A stretch of DNA of 64,000 nucleotides from Streptosporangium amethystogenes (GTDB lineage Bacteria > Actinomycetota > Actinomycetes > Streptosporangiales > Streptosporangiaceae). Positions 25,861 to 34,704 of this stretch are shown here, piece after piece. The notes beneath the pieces are model-generated. The model was given only the letters and a program-made list of their open reading frames with translations. It did no database searches and was not told the DNA's origin. A program made the position numbers and the translations under genes. The stretch is from contig NZ_JOEQ01000009.1 in NCBI RefSeq assembly GCF_000721075.1, positions 1 to 64,000 on the forward strand, written 5' to 3'. Numbering within the stretch: position 1 is the first letter of the stretch; each line of letters begins with the position of its first letter.

Positions 25861-27957
25861 ATGACGAGAAAGCCGGACCGGGACTTGACGGTTCCCGGGA
25901 CACGACGTGATCCGGACAGTGGTTACACGCTGCACGGCAGGTGGTTCGCCGACCCCTACGCCTGGCTGGAGCGGCTCGACGACGAACAGACCCAGGCGTG
26001 GATCGCGGAGCAGGAGGCCGTCACGCACTCCGTGCTGCGCGCGGAGCCCGGACGCGACTGGCTGCGGGCGGCGGTCTCCCGATCGGCGCGTCATGCGCGG
26101 CTGTCGCCGCCGATTCCCGCCGGGCCGCCCGGACGCGAGTTCGTCTGGCGGGCGGACGCCGGCGACGAGAAGCTCTCCCTCATGCTCCGGCGCCGCGAGG
26201 GCGCACCGCTGGAGGCGGTGCTCGACCCCAACACCTGGCCGAGCGACGAGGCGCTGGTGTTCGCCGTGCCGTCGCCCGACGGCGCGCTGGTCGCGTTCGG
26301 GAAGGCCGTCGGCGGCACCCACGACGCGGTGATCCAGGTGCTCGACGTCGAGACGGGGCGGCTCCTTCCCGACCGGCCCCGCGGCACGGGCCACACGGCA
26401 CCGGCCTGGCGACCCGACGGGTCGGGGTTCTTCTACGCGGCCTGTCCCGAGCCGGGCGAGGTGCCCGCGGGCGACGAGGCGCACTGGAACGCCGTCTACG
26501 AGCACCGGCTCGGGTCGGACGAGCCGGCCCGCCGGATCTTCGGCGACGACCACGAGAAGGAGTACTGGTGCTCCGTCAGGATCAGTGAGTGCGGGCGCTT
26601 CGCCGTGCTCCACAAGTGGGACTACGTGCACGCCAATGTCGTCCACCTGCTGCGCCTCGCCGACGACGCGTTCCTGCCGGTCGCTCCCGTCATGCGCTCT
26701 CTCAACCAGGTGCAGGTGGTCGGCGACTCCCTGCTCGTCCACACCGACCTCGACGCGCCGCGTGGCCGCCTCTGCGTCGCGTCGCTCGCCGCCCCGACGG
26801 AGTGGCGGACGCTCATCCCGGAGAACTCGGACACGCTGCAGACGGTCACGGGTATCGGTGGCCGGCTCTACGCCGTCTACTCGCACGCGGCGTCGCACCG
26901 GGTGCGCATCCACACCGAGGACGGCGCCTACCTGCGTGACCTGGCACTGCCGGGGCTCGGCTCGGTGAATCGCAACGAGGGCGAGGGCATCGTCAGCGGT
27001 GTCAGCGGCTCCTGGAGCGGCGACGAGGTGTGGGTGAACTTCACCTCGTACGTGCAGCCGCCGTCGGTCTACCGGTACGACTACGCGGCCGACCGCCTGT
27101 CGCCGTACCACGTACCCGACGTCGGGCTGGACGCCTCCGCGTATGTGACGGACCAGGACTGGTACGAGTCGCCGGACGGTACCCGGGTGTCGATGTTCAT
27201 CGTTCATCACCGAGATCTGCCTCGCGACGGTCGCCGGCCCGTGCGGCTGAGCGGCTACGGCGGCTTCAACATCCCGCTGGAGCCGCGCTTCTCCGCGCTG
27301 AACGCCGCCTGGCTGAGACTGGGCGGCGTGCTCGCCTTCGCCAACGTGCGAGGCGGTGGCGAGTACGGCCGCGCCTGGCACGAGGGGGCGGTCAAGACGC
27401 GGCGGCAGAACGCCTTTGACGACTACATCGCGGCGGCCCGCCGGTTGGAGTCGGCGGGCTACACCACACCCTCCAGGCTCCTCTCGCGCGGCAACAGCAA
27501 CGGCGGTCTGCTCGTCGCAGTCACCGCCATGCAGGCCCCCGAGGCGTTCGGAGCCGTCTACTGCCGCGCGCCCGTCCTCGACATGCTGAACTTTCCGAGA
27601 TTCGGCCACCTGAGCTCGGCGACCGTCGAATACGGCTCGCCCGACGATCCCGTCGAGGGCGCCTACCTCGCCGGGTACTCGCCCTATCACAACGTCCGAG
27701 CCGATCGCCGCTATCCCGTGATGGCGTTCGTGTCGGCGTTGAACGACCGGGTCGCACCGCCGCACGATCCGCTCAAGATGGTCGCCATGCTCCAGTCCGA
27801 GGGCAAGGGCGGTGGCCCCTATCTCCTGCTGCCGCTCCGGGCCTCGGGACACGGCGGCGGCACCACGCTGACGGCGCTCGTCGAACAGGACGTCGACGAG
27901 CTGAGCTTCTGCTGCTGGGCGCTCGACGTCGCGGTGCCCTCGCCGGATGCGCGGTGA
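25861..27957 (+). CDS. Prolyl oligopeptidase family serine peptidase (S9)
   Basis: The protein has 698 residues without a signal peptide. The N-terminal DPYAWLERLDDEQTQAWI is the usual start of S9A peptidases. A beta-propeller (about 80-410) is followed by an alpha/beta hydrolase domain with RLSGYGGFNIPLEP, the nucleophile motif RGNSNGGLLVA (Ser near residue 545), Asp in SALNDRVAPPHD and His in RASGHGG. All catalytic residues are present. It cleaves short peptides, probably after proline, in the cytoplasm. Monocistronic with a VOC gene 115 bp downstream. Confidence 0.93.
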   Translation: MTRKPDRDLTVPGTRRDPDSGYTLHGRWFADPYAWLERLDDEQTQAWIAEQEAVTHSVLRAEPGRDWLRAAVSRSARHARLSPPIPAGPPGREFVWRADAGDEKLSLMLRRREGAPLEAVLDPNTWPSDEALVFAVPSPDGALVAFGKAVGGTHDAVIQVLDVETGRLLPDRPRGTGHTAPAWRPDGSGFFYAACPEPGEVPAGDEAHWNAVYEHRLGSDEPARRIFGDDHEKEYWCSVRISECGRFAVLHKWDYVHANVVHLLRLADDAFLPVAPVMRSLNQVQVVGDSLLVHTDLDAPRGRLCVASLAAPTEWRTLIPENSDTLQTVTGIGGRLYAVYSHAASHRVRIHTEDGAYLRDLALPGLGSVNRNEGEGIVSGVSGSWSGDEVWVNFTSYVQPPSVYRYDYAADRLSPYHVPDVGLDASAYVTDQDWYESPDGTRVSMFIVHHRDLPRDGRRPVRLSGYGGFNIPLEPRFSALNAAWLRLGGVLAFANVRGGGEYGRAWHEGAVKTRRQNAFDDYIAAARRLESAGYTTPSRLLSRGNSNGGLLVAVTAMQAPEAFGAVYCRAPVLDMLNFPRFGHLSSATVEYGSPDDPVEGAYLAGYSPYHNVRADRRYPVMAFVSALNDRVAPPHDPLKMVAMLQSEGKGGGPYLLLPLRASGHGGGTTLTALVEQDVDELSFCCWALDVAVPSPDAR

Positions 27958-28071
27958 GCGGGACCGGGGACGCTCACCGTGGGCGTGGAGAACGAGGGCC
28001 CGCGGGTTTTCGCCGGGAATCGATCGCTGTACCTGACAGCAGCTGACAGGTACGGGGGAGACGATGGTGCC

Positions 28072-28437
28072 ATGACCATGACAGCGAAATTCATCGCCCT
28101 GAACATAGACTGCGCCGAGCCCAGGCGACTGGCCGAGTTCTACGCGGCCGTCTTCGGCTACCAGGTGCAGTACGCGGAGGACACCTACGCCGGTATCGGC
28201 GACGGCACGATGGCCGTCTACTTCCAGCAGAACCTCGACCGCAAGCCCGCCGCGTGGCCCGGCCCCGACAAGCAGTTCCACCTGGACGTCCGTGTCGCCG
28301 ACGTGGAGACGGCGGTCCGCGACTACCTGGAACTCGGGGCCACCAGGCCGGCCTTCCAGCCGGGCGAGGGAAGGTGGGTGGTGCTCGCCGACCCCGAGGG
28401 CCACCTGTTCTGTGTCTGCCCGGCGGGCGACCAGTAG
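28072..28437 (+). CDS. VOC family protein (glyoxalase-like domain)
   Basis: The protein has 121 residues with two beta-alpha-beta-beta-beta modules: FIALNIDCAEPRRLAEFYAA and FHLDVRVADVETAVRDYLEL, ending in LADPEGHLFCVCP. The strand and acid positions fit the vicinal oxygen chelate family (Glyoxalase_6 type). The ATG at 28072 follows a GGGGGAG ribosome-binding site. Members include dioxygenases, isomerases and resistance proteins; the activity here is undetermined. Confidence 0.9.
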   Translation: MTMTAKFIALNIDCAEPRRLAEFYAAVFGYQVQYAEDTYAGIGDGTMAVYFQQNLDRKPAAWPGPDKQFHLDVRVADVETAVRDYLELGATRPAFQPGEGRWVVLADPEGHLFCVCPAGDQ

Positions 28438-28559
28438 GCCGTCTCCGAAGCCCCCGCCGCCGAACCCGGCGAGCGTGGACGGTCATCGCACCGGGTGGGA
28501 TGAGAAGCGGCGCAGGTCTCTACCCGTTCGTCTCGCGCTCTAAGCTTGCGGGGTGACCC

Positions 28560-28573
28560 AAGAAGCGCTTCTT
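28560..28573. promoter_or_regulatory. 14-bp palindrome upstream of DMT transporter
   Basis: AAGAAGCGCTTCTT, perfectly symmetrical, 33 bp before the chosen start. It could be an operator; no dedicated regulator lies nearby. Confidence 0.3.
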
Positions 28574-28605
28574 CCCAGATGTCCTGTTCGCTCTGCGGGG
28601 TGGCG

Positions 28606-29466
28606 ATGACCTGGGTCGGGATATCGATCGCGTTGGTCGGTGCGCTGGGCTACGCCCTGGGGGCCGCGCTCCAGCAGTTCGAGGCGGTCTCCGAGGGCGC
28701 CTCGCTGAAGCTGATGAAGCGGCCCCGCTGGTGGATCGGCGGTGTCATCGGGTTCACCGGGGCGTCCCTGCACGCCGTCGCCCTCAGCTTCGCGCCGCTG
28801 ATAGCGGTGCAGCCGATCAGCGTGGCGACACTGGTGTTCGCGGTGCCGCTGGCGGCGATACTGCATGGCAGACGTCCGCACCGGGCGGAGATCGGCGGTT
28901 CGATCGCGGTGGCCGTCGGGCTGCTCGGCCTGCTGTTGCTGGTTCCGGTGCACCCGGTGAAACCGCACCTGACGAACCAGGAGGCGCTGGGCTTCCTCGG
29001 CTGCGTCGGACTGGTCATCGTGGCGACCCATCTGCTGGGGCGGAAGATGGGCGGCTCGGCCAAGGCACTCATGCTGTCGGTCGCCGCGGGAGCGATGACC
29101 GCCAGCGTCTCCACCTTCGTCCGGGTGGTGGGCGGCAACTTCGGCGGCGACTTCGGCAAGCTGCTCAGCTGGTTCACGGTCGCCATCCCGGTGCTGCTCG
29201 TCTGCGCGGTCGTGTTGCTGCAGAAGACCTACGAGGTGGGTTACTTCGGCATCTCCTACGCGGCGGTGCAGGTGGTCGACCCGATCACCTCGATCCTCGC
29301 CGGTGTGCTCCTGCTCGACGAGGCGGTACCCACCGGCTGGCTGAACGTGATCCCCGCGCTCTTCGCGGGCGCGCTGCTCGTCTGGGGGACGGTCACCCTG
29401 GGGAAGCTCTCCCCGGACCAGGGGGTTCCGGCCTCGGTGCGCGAGAAGGCGACGGTCTCGCCGTAG
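28606..29466 (+). CDS. DMT family transporter (NIPA-like)
   Basis: The protein has 286 residues and nine to ten membrane helices. The opening MTWVGISIALVGALGYALGA followed by ALQQFEAVSEG and the segment SFAPLIAVQPISVATLVFAV are typical of the actinobacterial DMT/NIPA-like group. ATG 28606 starts right at the first helix; ATG 28579 would add nine residues and is a possible alternative. The substrate is unknown (NIPA relatives move Mg2+). Single gene, convergent with a GNAT gene. Confidence 0.88.
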   Translation: MTWVGISIALVGALGYALGAALQQFEAVSEGASLKLMKRPRWWIGGVIGFTGASLHAVALSFAPLIAVQPISVATLVFAVPLAAILHGRRPHRAEIGGSIAVAVGLLGLLLLVPVHPVKPHLTNQEALGFLGCVGLVIVATHLLGRKMGGSAKALMLSVAAGAMTASVSTFVRVVGGNFGGDFGKLLSWFTVAIPVLLVCAVVLLQKTYEVGYFGISYAAVQVVDPITSILAGVLLLDEAVPTGWLNVIPALFAGALLVWGTVTLGKLSPDQGVPASVREKATVSP

Positions 29467-29557
29467 GCGGATCAGGCCGAGGGGGCGTCCAGCCGAGCAC
29501 CTCGTCCATCGCGCCATTCACGAGTGATGAACGCCGTTGGTCCGGTTCGGGAGCCGT

Positions 29558-30145
29558 TCAGCGGGCCAGGCCGGTGAGGCGGGCGCGGTGGGCGGGCCAC
29601 TCGTCGTCCAGGATGCCGAAGTAGACGCTGTCGCGCCAGGTGCCGTCGGTGCGGCGACGGTGGCGGCGCAGGGTGCCCTCGTGAACGCCGCCGATGCGCC
29701 TGATCGCGTTCTGTGAGCGGATGTTCAGGTTGTCGGTCTTGAGCTGCACCCGGTTCACGCCCAGCTTGTCGAAGGCGTGGTCGATCAGCAGGATCTTGCA
29801 CGCGGTGTTCACCCCGGAACGCCACAGGGCCCTGCCATACCAGGTCCAGCCGATCTCGATGCTGTCGGCGTACCCGGGCGTGTCGATGTAGGTGGTCCAG
29901 CCGACCGCCCGGCCGCTCTCCTTCAGGACCACCGCGAACGGCACGTGGTCCGCTGTGTCGACCAGCTGCGCCGCGATCCGGGCCAGTTCGGCCTCGGTGC
30001 GCGGGGCGGGGCCGGTCACCCAGCGCCACACCTCGTCGTCGTTGCCGCCGACGGCGAACAGGTCGGGGAGGTGGTCGTCGGTCAACGGCTCCAGCCGTAC
30101 GGTGTCGTCTTCGAGGGTGAGGGGAGCGGGCATCTGCGCGGTCAT
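29558..30145 (-). CDS. GNAT family N-acetyltransferase
   Basis: The protein has 195 residues. VRLEPLTDDHLPDLFAVGG at the start, AVGWTTYIDTPGYADSIEIG, then WRSGVNTACKILLIDHAFD and NRVQLKTDNLNIRSQNAIRR with IGGVHEGTLRRH belong to the RimJ/RimL-type acetyltransferase group (Acetyltransf_3). ATG 30145 was chosen because the fold begins within 15 residues. It may acetylate a protein N-terminus or a small amine. Monocistronic. Confidence 0.9.
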   Translation of the reverse strand: MTAQMPAPLTLEDDTVRLEPLTDDHLPDLFAVGGNDDEVWRWVTGPAPRTEAELARIAAQLVDTADHVPFAVVLKESGRAVGWTTYIDTPGYADSIEIGWTWYGRALWRSGVNTACKILLIDHAFDKLGVNRVQLKTDNLNIRSQNAIRRIGGVHEGTLRRHRRRTDGTWRDSVYFGILDDEWPAHRARLTGLAR

Positions 30146-30282
30146 GGAAGGGACTCTAGGGCTCCGGGTGGACCTGCCTGAAGGTCCACTCGGAGGCTCT
30201 TCCCAGGGACCACTTGGGGGTCCTGTTCCGTCGCGGAGCGGGGATCCCGTGAATTTCGGCATGCTCAGGTGTGTCGACAGGC

Positions 30283-30300
30283 GTACCGTCTGGTCGGTAC
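30283..30300. promoter_or_regulatory. TetR-type operator upstream of acyl-CoA dehydrogenase genes
   Basis: GTACCGTCTGGTCGGTAC, an imperfect palindrome with perfect outer GTACCG/CGGTAC. Its core matches the site at 33632-33649 in front of the TetR gene (GTACCG, CTGGT and GGT shared). It probably mediates repression of the small frame and dehydrogenases downstream. Confidence 0.65.
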
Positions 30301-30328
30301 ACTTTCCGGCAGACCGTGAGGAGATCCC

Positions 30329-30436
30329 ATGGATTTCGTGTTCCAGGCCGGGACCGGGCAGTCGCGGGGGCGGCTGCCCGACGTCACGGACGAGTTCGTC
30401 CGCCCGGTGCTCGCGGCCCGGGTCGCCGGGCGCTGA
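30329..30436 (+). CDS. Short frame downstream of the operator, 35 residues
   Basis: The ATG at 30329 is preceded by GTGAGGAGATCCC, a good ribosome-binding site, and encodes MDFVFQAGTGQSRGRLPDVT then about 15 residues to TGA. It lies between the proposed operator and the dehydrogenase pair. It could be a leader peptide or the start of a gene whose body was deleted. No family recognised. Confidence 0.3.
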   Translation: MDFVFQAGTGQSRGRLPDVTDEFVRPVLAARVAGR

Positions 30437-30564
30437 GGATCTTTTGAAAAGCACCTGACCTGACCTCGCCGTTCTCCCTCCCGGGTGCCGGGACTGCGGG
30501 CGGTGCCAGGGGGCCCGGGGTCGCCGGGCGCCCGAATCGATGAAGATCGACGAAGGGAGCGTTC

Positions 30565-31740
30565 GTGGCGCTGGACGAAGAGGCGGTCAGGGAGCGCGCT
30601 GTCGCGTTCCTGGCCGCGCACGACCCCGCCGGGGATCGGCTGGAGTTCCTGCGGGCCAGGTTCGACGCCGGGCTGGCCTGGGTGCATTTCCCCGAGGGGC
30701 TCGGCGGGCTCGGGGCCGCCCGCGAGCTGCAGCACGTCGTGGAGCACGAGCTCGCGGGGACGCCGCAGATCAACCCCGGGCTGCAGACGATCGGGCTGGG
30801 GATGGCCGCGCCCACGATCCTGGCGTTCGGCACCGACGAGCAGCGTGGCCGGTTCCTGCGCCCGCTGTGGACGGGCGAGGAGATCTGGTGCCAGCTCTTC
30901 AGCGAGCCCGGTGCCGGCTCTGACCTGGCCACGCTCGGCACCCGCGCGGTCAGGGACGCCGGCGAGTGGGTCGTCGACGGGCAGAAGGTGTGGACCTCCG
31001 GTGCCCACCACTCCCGGTGGGCGATCCTGGTCGCCAGGACCGACCCGGACGTGCCCAAGCACCGGGGGCTCACCTACTTCGTGTGCGACATGCACGCCCC
31101 CGGGGTCGAGGTCAGGCCGCTGCGGCAGATCACCGGCGAGGCCGAGTTCAACGAGGTCTTCCTGACCGGGGTACGGCTCGGCGACGACCTGCGGCTGGGA
31201 GAGATCGGCGACGGCTGGCGGGTCGCGCAGACCACACTCATGAACGAGCGGGTCGCCATCGGCGGCGCGCCGGTCAAACGGGGCGGCGGCATGGTCGGCC
31301 TGCTCTCGGAGGTCTGGCGTTCCCGGCCCGAGGCGCGCACCCACGACCTCCACCAGCGGCTGCTGCGCCTGTGGGTGGAGGCGGAGGTGACCCGCCTGGC
31401 CGGGACGCGGTTGCGCGAGCAGCTGTCCGCCGGGCAGCCGGGCCCCGAGGGTTCCGGTATGAAGCTCGCCTTCGCCTCGCTCAACCAGGCCCTGTCCGGT
31501 CTGGACGTCGAACTGCGCGGCGAGGAGGGGCTGGCCTACGACGACTGGACCTTCCGCCGCTCCGAGGGCGTCGACTTCGTCGGCCGGGGTTCCGGGTACC
31601 GCTACCTGCGCGCCAAGGGAAACTCCATCGAGGGCGGCACCTCGGAGATCCTGCGCAACATCGTCGCCGAGCGCGTGCTCGGCCTGCCCTCGGAACCCCG
31701 CGTCGACAAGGACGTGCCCTGGAAGGACCTGCCCCGATGA
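30565..31740 (+). CDS. Acyl-CoA dehydrogenase, first subunit of a probable pair
   Basis: The protein has 391 residues and starts at GTG 30565 behind GAAGGGAGCG. The FAD-site motif CQLFSEPGAGSDLATLGTRA, the middle-domain KVWTSGAHHSRWAILVAR and the C-terminal IEGGTSEILRNIVAERVLGL are classic for the family. The gene is followed 28 bp later by a second, divergent dehydrogenase gene. Such adjacent unequal pairs form heteromeric FadE enzymes in actinobacterial steroid and branched acyl-CoA degradation; heteromer formation here is inference. It oxidises an acyl-CoA to the enoyl-CoA. Probably repressed via the sites at 30283 and 33632. Confidence 0.9.
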   Translation: MALDEEAVRERAVAFLAAHDPAGDRLEFLRARFDAGLAWVHFPEGLGGLGAARELQHVVEHELAGTPQINPGLQTIGLGMAAPTILAFGTDEQRGRFLRPLWTGEEIWCQLFSEPGAGSDLATLGTRAVRDAGEWVVDGQKVWTSGAHHSRWAILVARTDPDVPKHRGLTYFVCDMHAPGVEVRPLRQITGEAEFNEVFLTGVRLGDDLRLGEIGDGWRVAQTTLMNERVAIGGAPVKRGGGMVGLLSEVWRSRPEARTHDLHQRLLRLWVEAEVTRLAGTRLREQLSAGQPGPEGSGMKLAFASLNQALSGLDVELRGEEGLAYDDWTFRRSEGVDFVGRGSGYRYLRAKGNSIEGGTSEILRNIVAERVLGLPSEPRVDKDVPWKDLPR

Positions 31741-31768
31741 GGTACGACGCGAAAGTGGTGAGCGACCG

Positions 31769-32857
31769 GTGACACTGCTTTACACCGAGGTCGAGGAGGA
31801 GCTCCGCGCCTCCGTACGGGACCTTCTCACGGACCGCTGCCCGGCCGACGCCGTGCTGAAGCGGGTCGAGTCCGAGGCACCGTACGACATGGACCTGTGG
31901 AAGACGCTGGCCGGGGACATCGGGGTGGCCGGCCTGCTCGTGCCGGAGGACTACGGCGGGGCGGGGGCCTCGGCGCGCGAGGTCGCGGTGGTGCTGGAAG
32001 AGCTGGGACGGGCGGTGGCGCCGCTGCCGTTCTTCACCAGTTCGGTGCTCGCCACGAAGGCTCTGCTGAGCGTCGGTGAGGAGGACCTGATCCAGGAGCT
32101 CGCCTCGGGGGAGGCGACGGCGGCGCTGGCGGTGTCGCTGGCGGCCTCGCCGTACCGGCCGCTGCCGGAGACCGTCACCGTCACGGACGGAGGGCTCCTG
32201 AACGGGGAGATCAGGGCGGTGGCCGGCGCGGACGTGGCGGACGTGCTGCTCGTGCCCGTCGGAACGGCTCTCTACCGGGTGGAGGCGGAGAACGCCCGGA
32301 TCGAGGTGCTGCCCTCGCTGGACCTGACCCGGCCGATCGCCACCGTCACCTTCTCGGACACCCCCGCGTCGGCGCTCGGCGGGCTCGACGTGCGGAGCGT
32401 GCTGAACTTCGGCGCGGGGCTGCTCGCCTCCGAGCAGCTGGGCGTCGCCGAGTGGTGTCTGGGCACCACGCTCGCCTACATCAAGGAGCGGCGCCAGTTC
32501 GCCCGTCCGGTGGGGTCCTTCCAGGCGATCAAGCACCGGATGGCCGATCTCTGGCTGGACGTGGTGCGCGCCCGCGCCGCCGCGAGGAACGCCGCGGACC
32601 TGCTCTCGCCTCCCGACGGTGTGGAGGCGGCCGGTGGGCGCGAGCTGGCGGCGGCGGTGGCCAAGTCCTGGTGCTCGGAGGTGGCGCTGCACGTCGCCGA
32701 GGAGAGCGTCCAGCTCCACGGCGGGATCGGGATGACCTGGGAGCACCCGGTGCACCTGTATCTCAAGCGCGCCAAGGCGACCGAGATCGCACTCGGCACC
32801 CCCGGGGCCCACCGGGAGGCCGTGGCGGCTCTCGCGGACCTGCCCGCGCCCGTCTGA
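31769..32857 (+). CDS. Acyl-CoA dehydrogenase, second subunit
   Basis: The protein has 362 residues, starting at GTG 31769 immediately after ATGAGGTACG...GGTGAGC-type spacing from the first gene. VAGLLVPEDYGGAGASAREV, QFARPVGSFQAIKHRMADLW and QLHGGIGMTWEHPVHLYLKR match the smaller, more divergent subunit of FadE pairs. The FSEPGAGSD-type flavin motif of the partner is missing here, which fits a complementary subunit. Same operon and control as the gene before it. Confidence 0.9.
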   Translation: MTLLYTEVEEELRASVRDLLTDRCPADAVLKRVESEAPYDMDLWKTLAGDIGVAGLLVPEDYGGAGASAREVAVVLEELGRAVAPLPFFTSSVLATKALLSVGEEDLIQELASGEATAALAVSLAASPYRPLPETVTVTDGGLLNGEIRAVAGADVADVLLVPVGTALYRVEAENARIEVLPSLDLTRPIATVTFSDTPASALGGLDVRSVLNFGAGLLASEQLGVAEWCLGTTLAYIKERRQFARPVGSFQAIKHRMADLWLDVVRARAAARNAADLLSPPDGVEAAGGRELAAAVAKSWCSEVALHVAEESVQLHGGIGMTWEHPVHLYLKRAKATEIALGTPGAHREAVAALADLPAPV

Positions 32858-33015
32858 TCCACCGCCCCACTCCCGCCCACCTCTCCCGTTCGCGGGTCCG
32901 TGTTACCCGGCTCGCGAGCGGGGGTGGCCCCTACCTCGTCCGGAGCGGGGACGCCTGCTTCCGTGGGAGCATCCGTCCCGAGCGGAGTAGCGGACTTACT
33001 TCGTAAAGGGGGCGT

Positions 33016-33600
33016 TCACTCCGGGCGGAGTGAGGCCAGGAGCAGGTCGGCGAAGTGCGCCCCCAGCTCCGAACCCGAGAGCGGGCCCTCCGCGCTGTAC
33101 CAGGTGCCCAGGTGGTGTATCGAGCCGAAGAAGAAGTCGACGACGATGTCGGCGGGCACGTCCTTCCTGAAGGTGCCCTCCTGCTGGCCCTCGATGACCA
33201 GGTCGCGGAAGCGCTCGTGGTAGCGGCGCCGCTCGGCGCGGACGACCTTGCGGATGTCGGGGGCGAGCAGGTGCATCGACCGGAAGAAGATCTTGGAGTC
33301 GTCCAGGTTCTCCACGGTGGTCGCCACGACGTCCGCGGCGGCGGCGTGCAGGCGCTCGGCCACCGGCCCCGAGCTCTCGGCGAAGTGGGTCAGTCGCTCC
33401 ATCTGCATGCGCAGCACCCGGCCGTAGATCTCGCGGAGCAGGTCGTCCTTGGAATCGAAGTAGTGGTACATGGCGCCCTTGGTGACACCGGCCGCCGAGA
33501 CGATCCCCTGCACCGACGTGCCCTCGAAACCCCGCTCGGCGAAGAGGCGGGTGGCCTCGCCGAGCAGGCGCTGCCGTACCGGCTCCTGGTCCTGAGTCAT
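33016..33600 (-). CDS. TetR family repressor of the acyl-CoA dehydrogenase genes (proposed)
   Basis: The protein has 194 residues from the ATG at 33598-33600. The helix-turn-helix RLFAERGFEGTSVQGIVSAA and GVTKGAMYHYFDSKDDLL is followed by a C-terminal ligand domain ending HHLGTWYSAEGPLSG, as in TetR regulators of acyl-CoA metabolism. A site 32 bp upstream of its start (33632-33649) resembles the one before the dehydrogenase operon, so joint autoregulation and repression, relieved by an acyl-CoA, is likely. It converges on that operon. Confidence 0.9.
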   Translation of the reverse strand: MTQDQEPVRQRLLGEATRLFAERGFEGTSVQGIVSAAGVTKGAMYHYFDSKDDLLREIYGRVLRMQMERLTHFAESSGPVAERLHAAAADVVATTVENLDDSKIFFRSMHLLAPDIRKVVRAERRRYHERFRDLVIEGQQEGTFRKDVPADIVVDFFFGSIHHLGTWYSAEGPLSGSELGAHFADLLLASLRPE

Positions 33601-33631
33601 GCGTGTCCCCCATGGTGTGGTGGAGGAAAGC

Positions 33632-33649
33632 GTACCGACTGGTTGGTCA
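33632..33649. promoter_or_regulatory. TetR-type operator in front of the repressor
   Basis: GTACCGACTGGTTGGTCA with core symmetry ACCGAC-TG-GTTGGT. It shares GTACCG, CTGGT and GGT in register with the site at 30283-30300. Confidence 0.65.
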
Positions 33650-33750
33650 AGCAGGCGGCCGATTGACCGAGACGTGTTACTTGCGTCACCTTCGCGATTG
33701 CACGATAGCTGGAGCCCCCAATTGGGTATTTCATAGTCCAAGGATCTTCA

Positions 33751-34566
33751 GTGTGGCAGGTCCCCCCGCATTTCCTTCACGACCGCATCGAGCCATGGGG
33801 GTTCGTCATGCCCGGCGGATCTATCTACGTGACGCCAGTCGACCAGGTTCACGGCCTGTCACCCCAGGTCATGTACGAGCAGTTCTGGCTCAAGGAAGTC
33901 GCCCATCGCAGGAAGATGCGCGGGGTCAAGGCGGCGGTCGGCCTGGTGGTGGGCGTCGCGCTGGCCTACCGGTTCAACCTGTCCCCGCCGGTCCTCGGGC
34001 TGCTGTGCGGTCTGCTCGTCGGTGCCGCGGACGCGTTCTGGACCTGGCGCGAGTACGACGCCACCGCCGTCTGGCGAGGCAGGCGCAGAGGCGAGACCAT
34101 CACCGGCAGGCTGCTCCGCCGCAGGCTGCGCAGGGCCGGCTACCACGTCCTCGACGGCCGGGCCATTCCGGGCAAGGCCTCGATCGACCACCTCGTCATC
34201 GGTCCCGGCGGCGTCTGGGTGGTCGACAACGAGGCGTGGCACCCGGAGACCGAGATCGCCCGGTACGGCGACCGGCTGTTCCTCGGCGAGAAGTACGGCA
34301 CGAAAACGGCGAAGGCGCTCGTCGAGGTCTCCGAGTCACTGGCCGAGGTGCTCTCCCGCGAGTCGGGCATCCCCGTCACCATCGAGCCGTTGCTCGCCGT
34401 GCACGGCGGGCAGCTCAGGCGGTCGGTCACCGCGGAGGGGCTCACCCTCCTCAAGCCCCGCCTGGTCGCGCGCTGGATCAAGGACGGCCCGCGGGCGGAG
34501 TTCGACGACGCCCAGGTGGAGGTGCTCGCCAGGACCGCGGCCCGGGTGCTGCGCCGGATGAGCTGA
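33751..34566 (+). CDS. NERD domain-containing membrane-associated protein
   Basis: The protein has 271 residues. Hydrophobic hairpin at about 60-95 (GVKAAVGLVVGVALAYRFNL), then a nuclease-related domain: RRAGYHVLDGRAIPGKASID, HLVIGPGGVWVVDNEAWHP. In most NERD proteins the second acidic residue is followed by x-Lys (D-x-K); here it is D-N-E, so the usual catalytic lysine is not where expected. The start is GTG 33751 or ATG 33808; the latter lacks a good ribosome-binding site. It is transcribed away from the TetR gene. Function undetermined. Confidence 0.8.
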   Translation: MWQVPPHFLHDRIEPWGFVMPGGSIYVTPVDQVHGLSPQVMYEQFWLKEVAHRRKMRGVKAAVGLVVGVALAYRFNLSPPVLGLLCGLLVGAADAFWTWREYDATAVWRGRRRGETITGRLLRRRLRRAGYHVLDGRAIPGKASIDHLVIGPGGVWVVDNEAWHPETEIARYGDRLFLGEKYGTKTAKALVEVSESLAEVLSRESGIPVTIEPLLAVHGGQLRRSVTAEGLTLLKPRLVARWIKDGPRAEFDDAQVEVLARTAARVLRRMS

Positions 34567-34704
34567 CCGTACGGGCCGGTGGGACCTGGCCCGCTTGCCG
34601 CGCCGGGGGAGTCGTGCGCGCCCGCCCCGCCCACGACGGGCGGGAGGGCGGCACCCCGGGAAGTGGACACCCGGAAGCGGACACCGCCGCCCGGTGGAAT
34701 CCGG

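Noticed and set aside
25786..28404. Minus-strand open frame of 872 codons opposite the oligopeptidase and VOC genes
   Set aside because: It spans two unrelated genes on the other strand, which carry full catalytic motifs; no independent coding signal.
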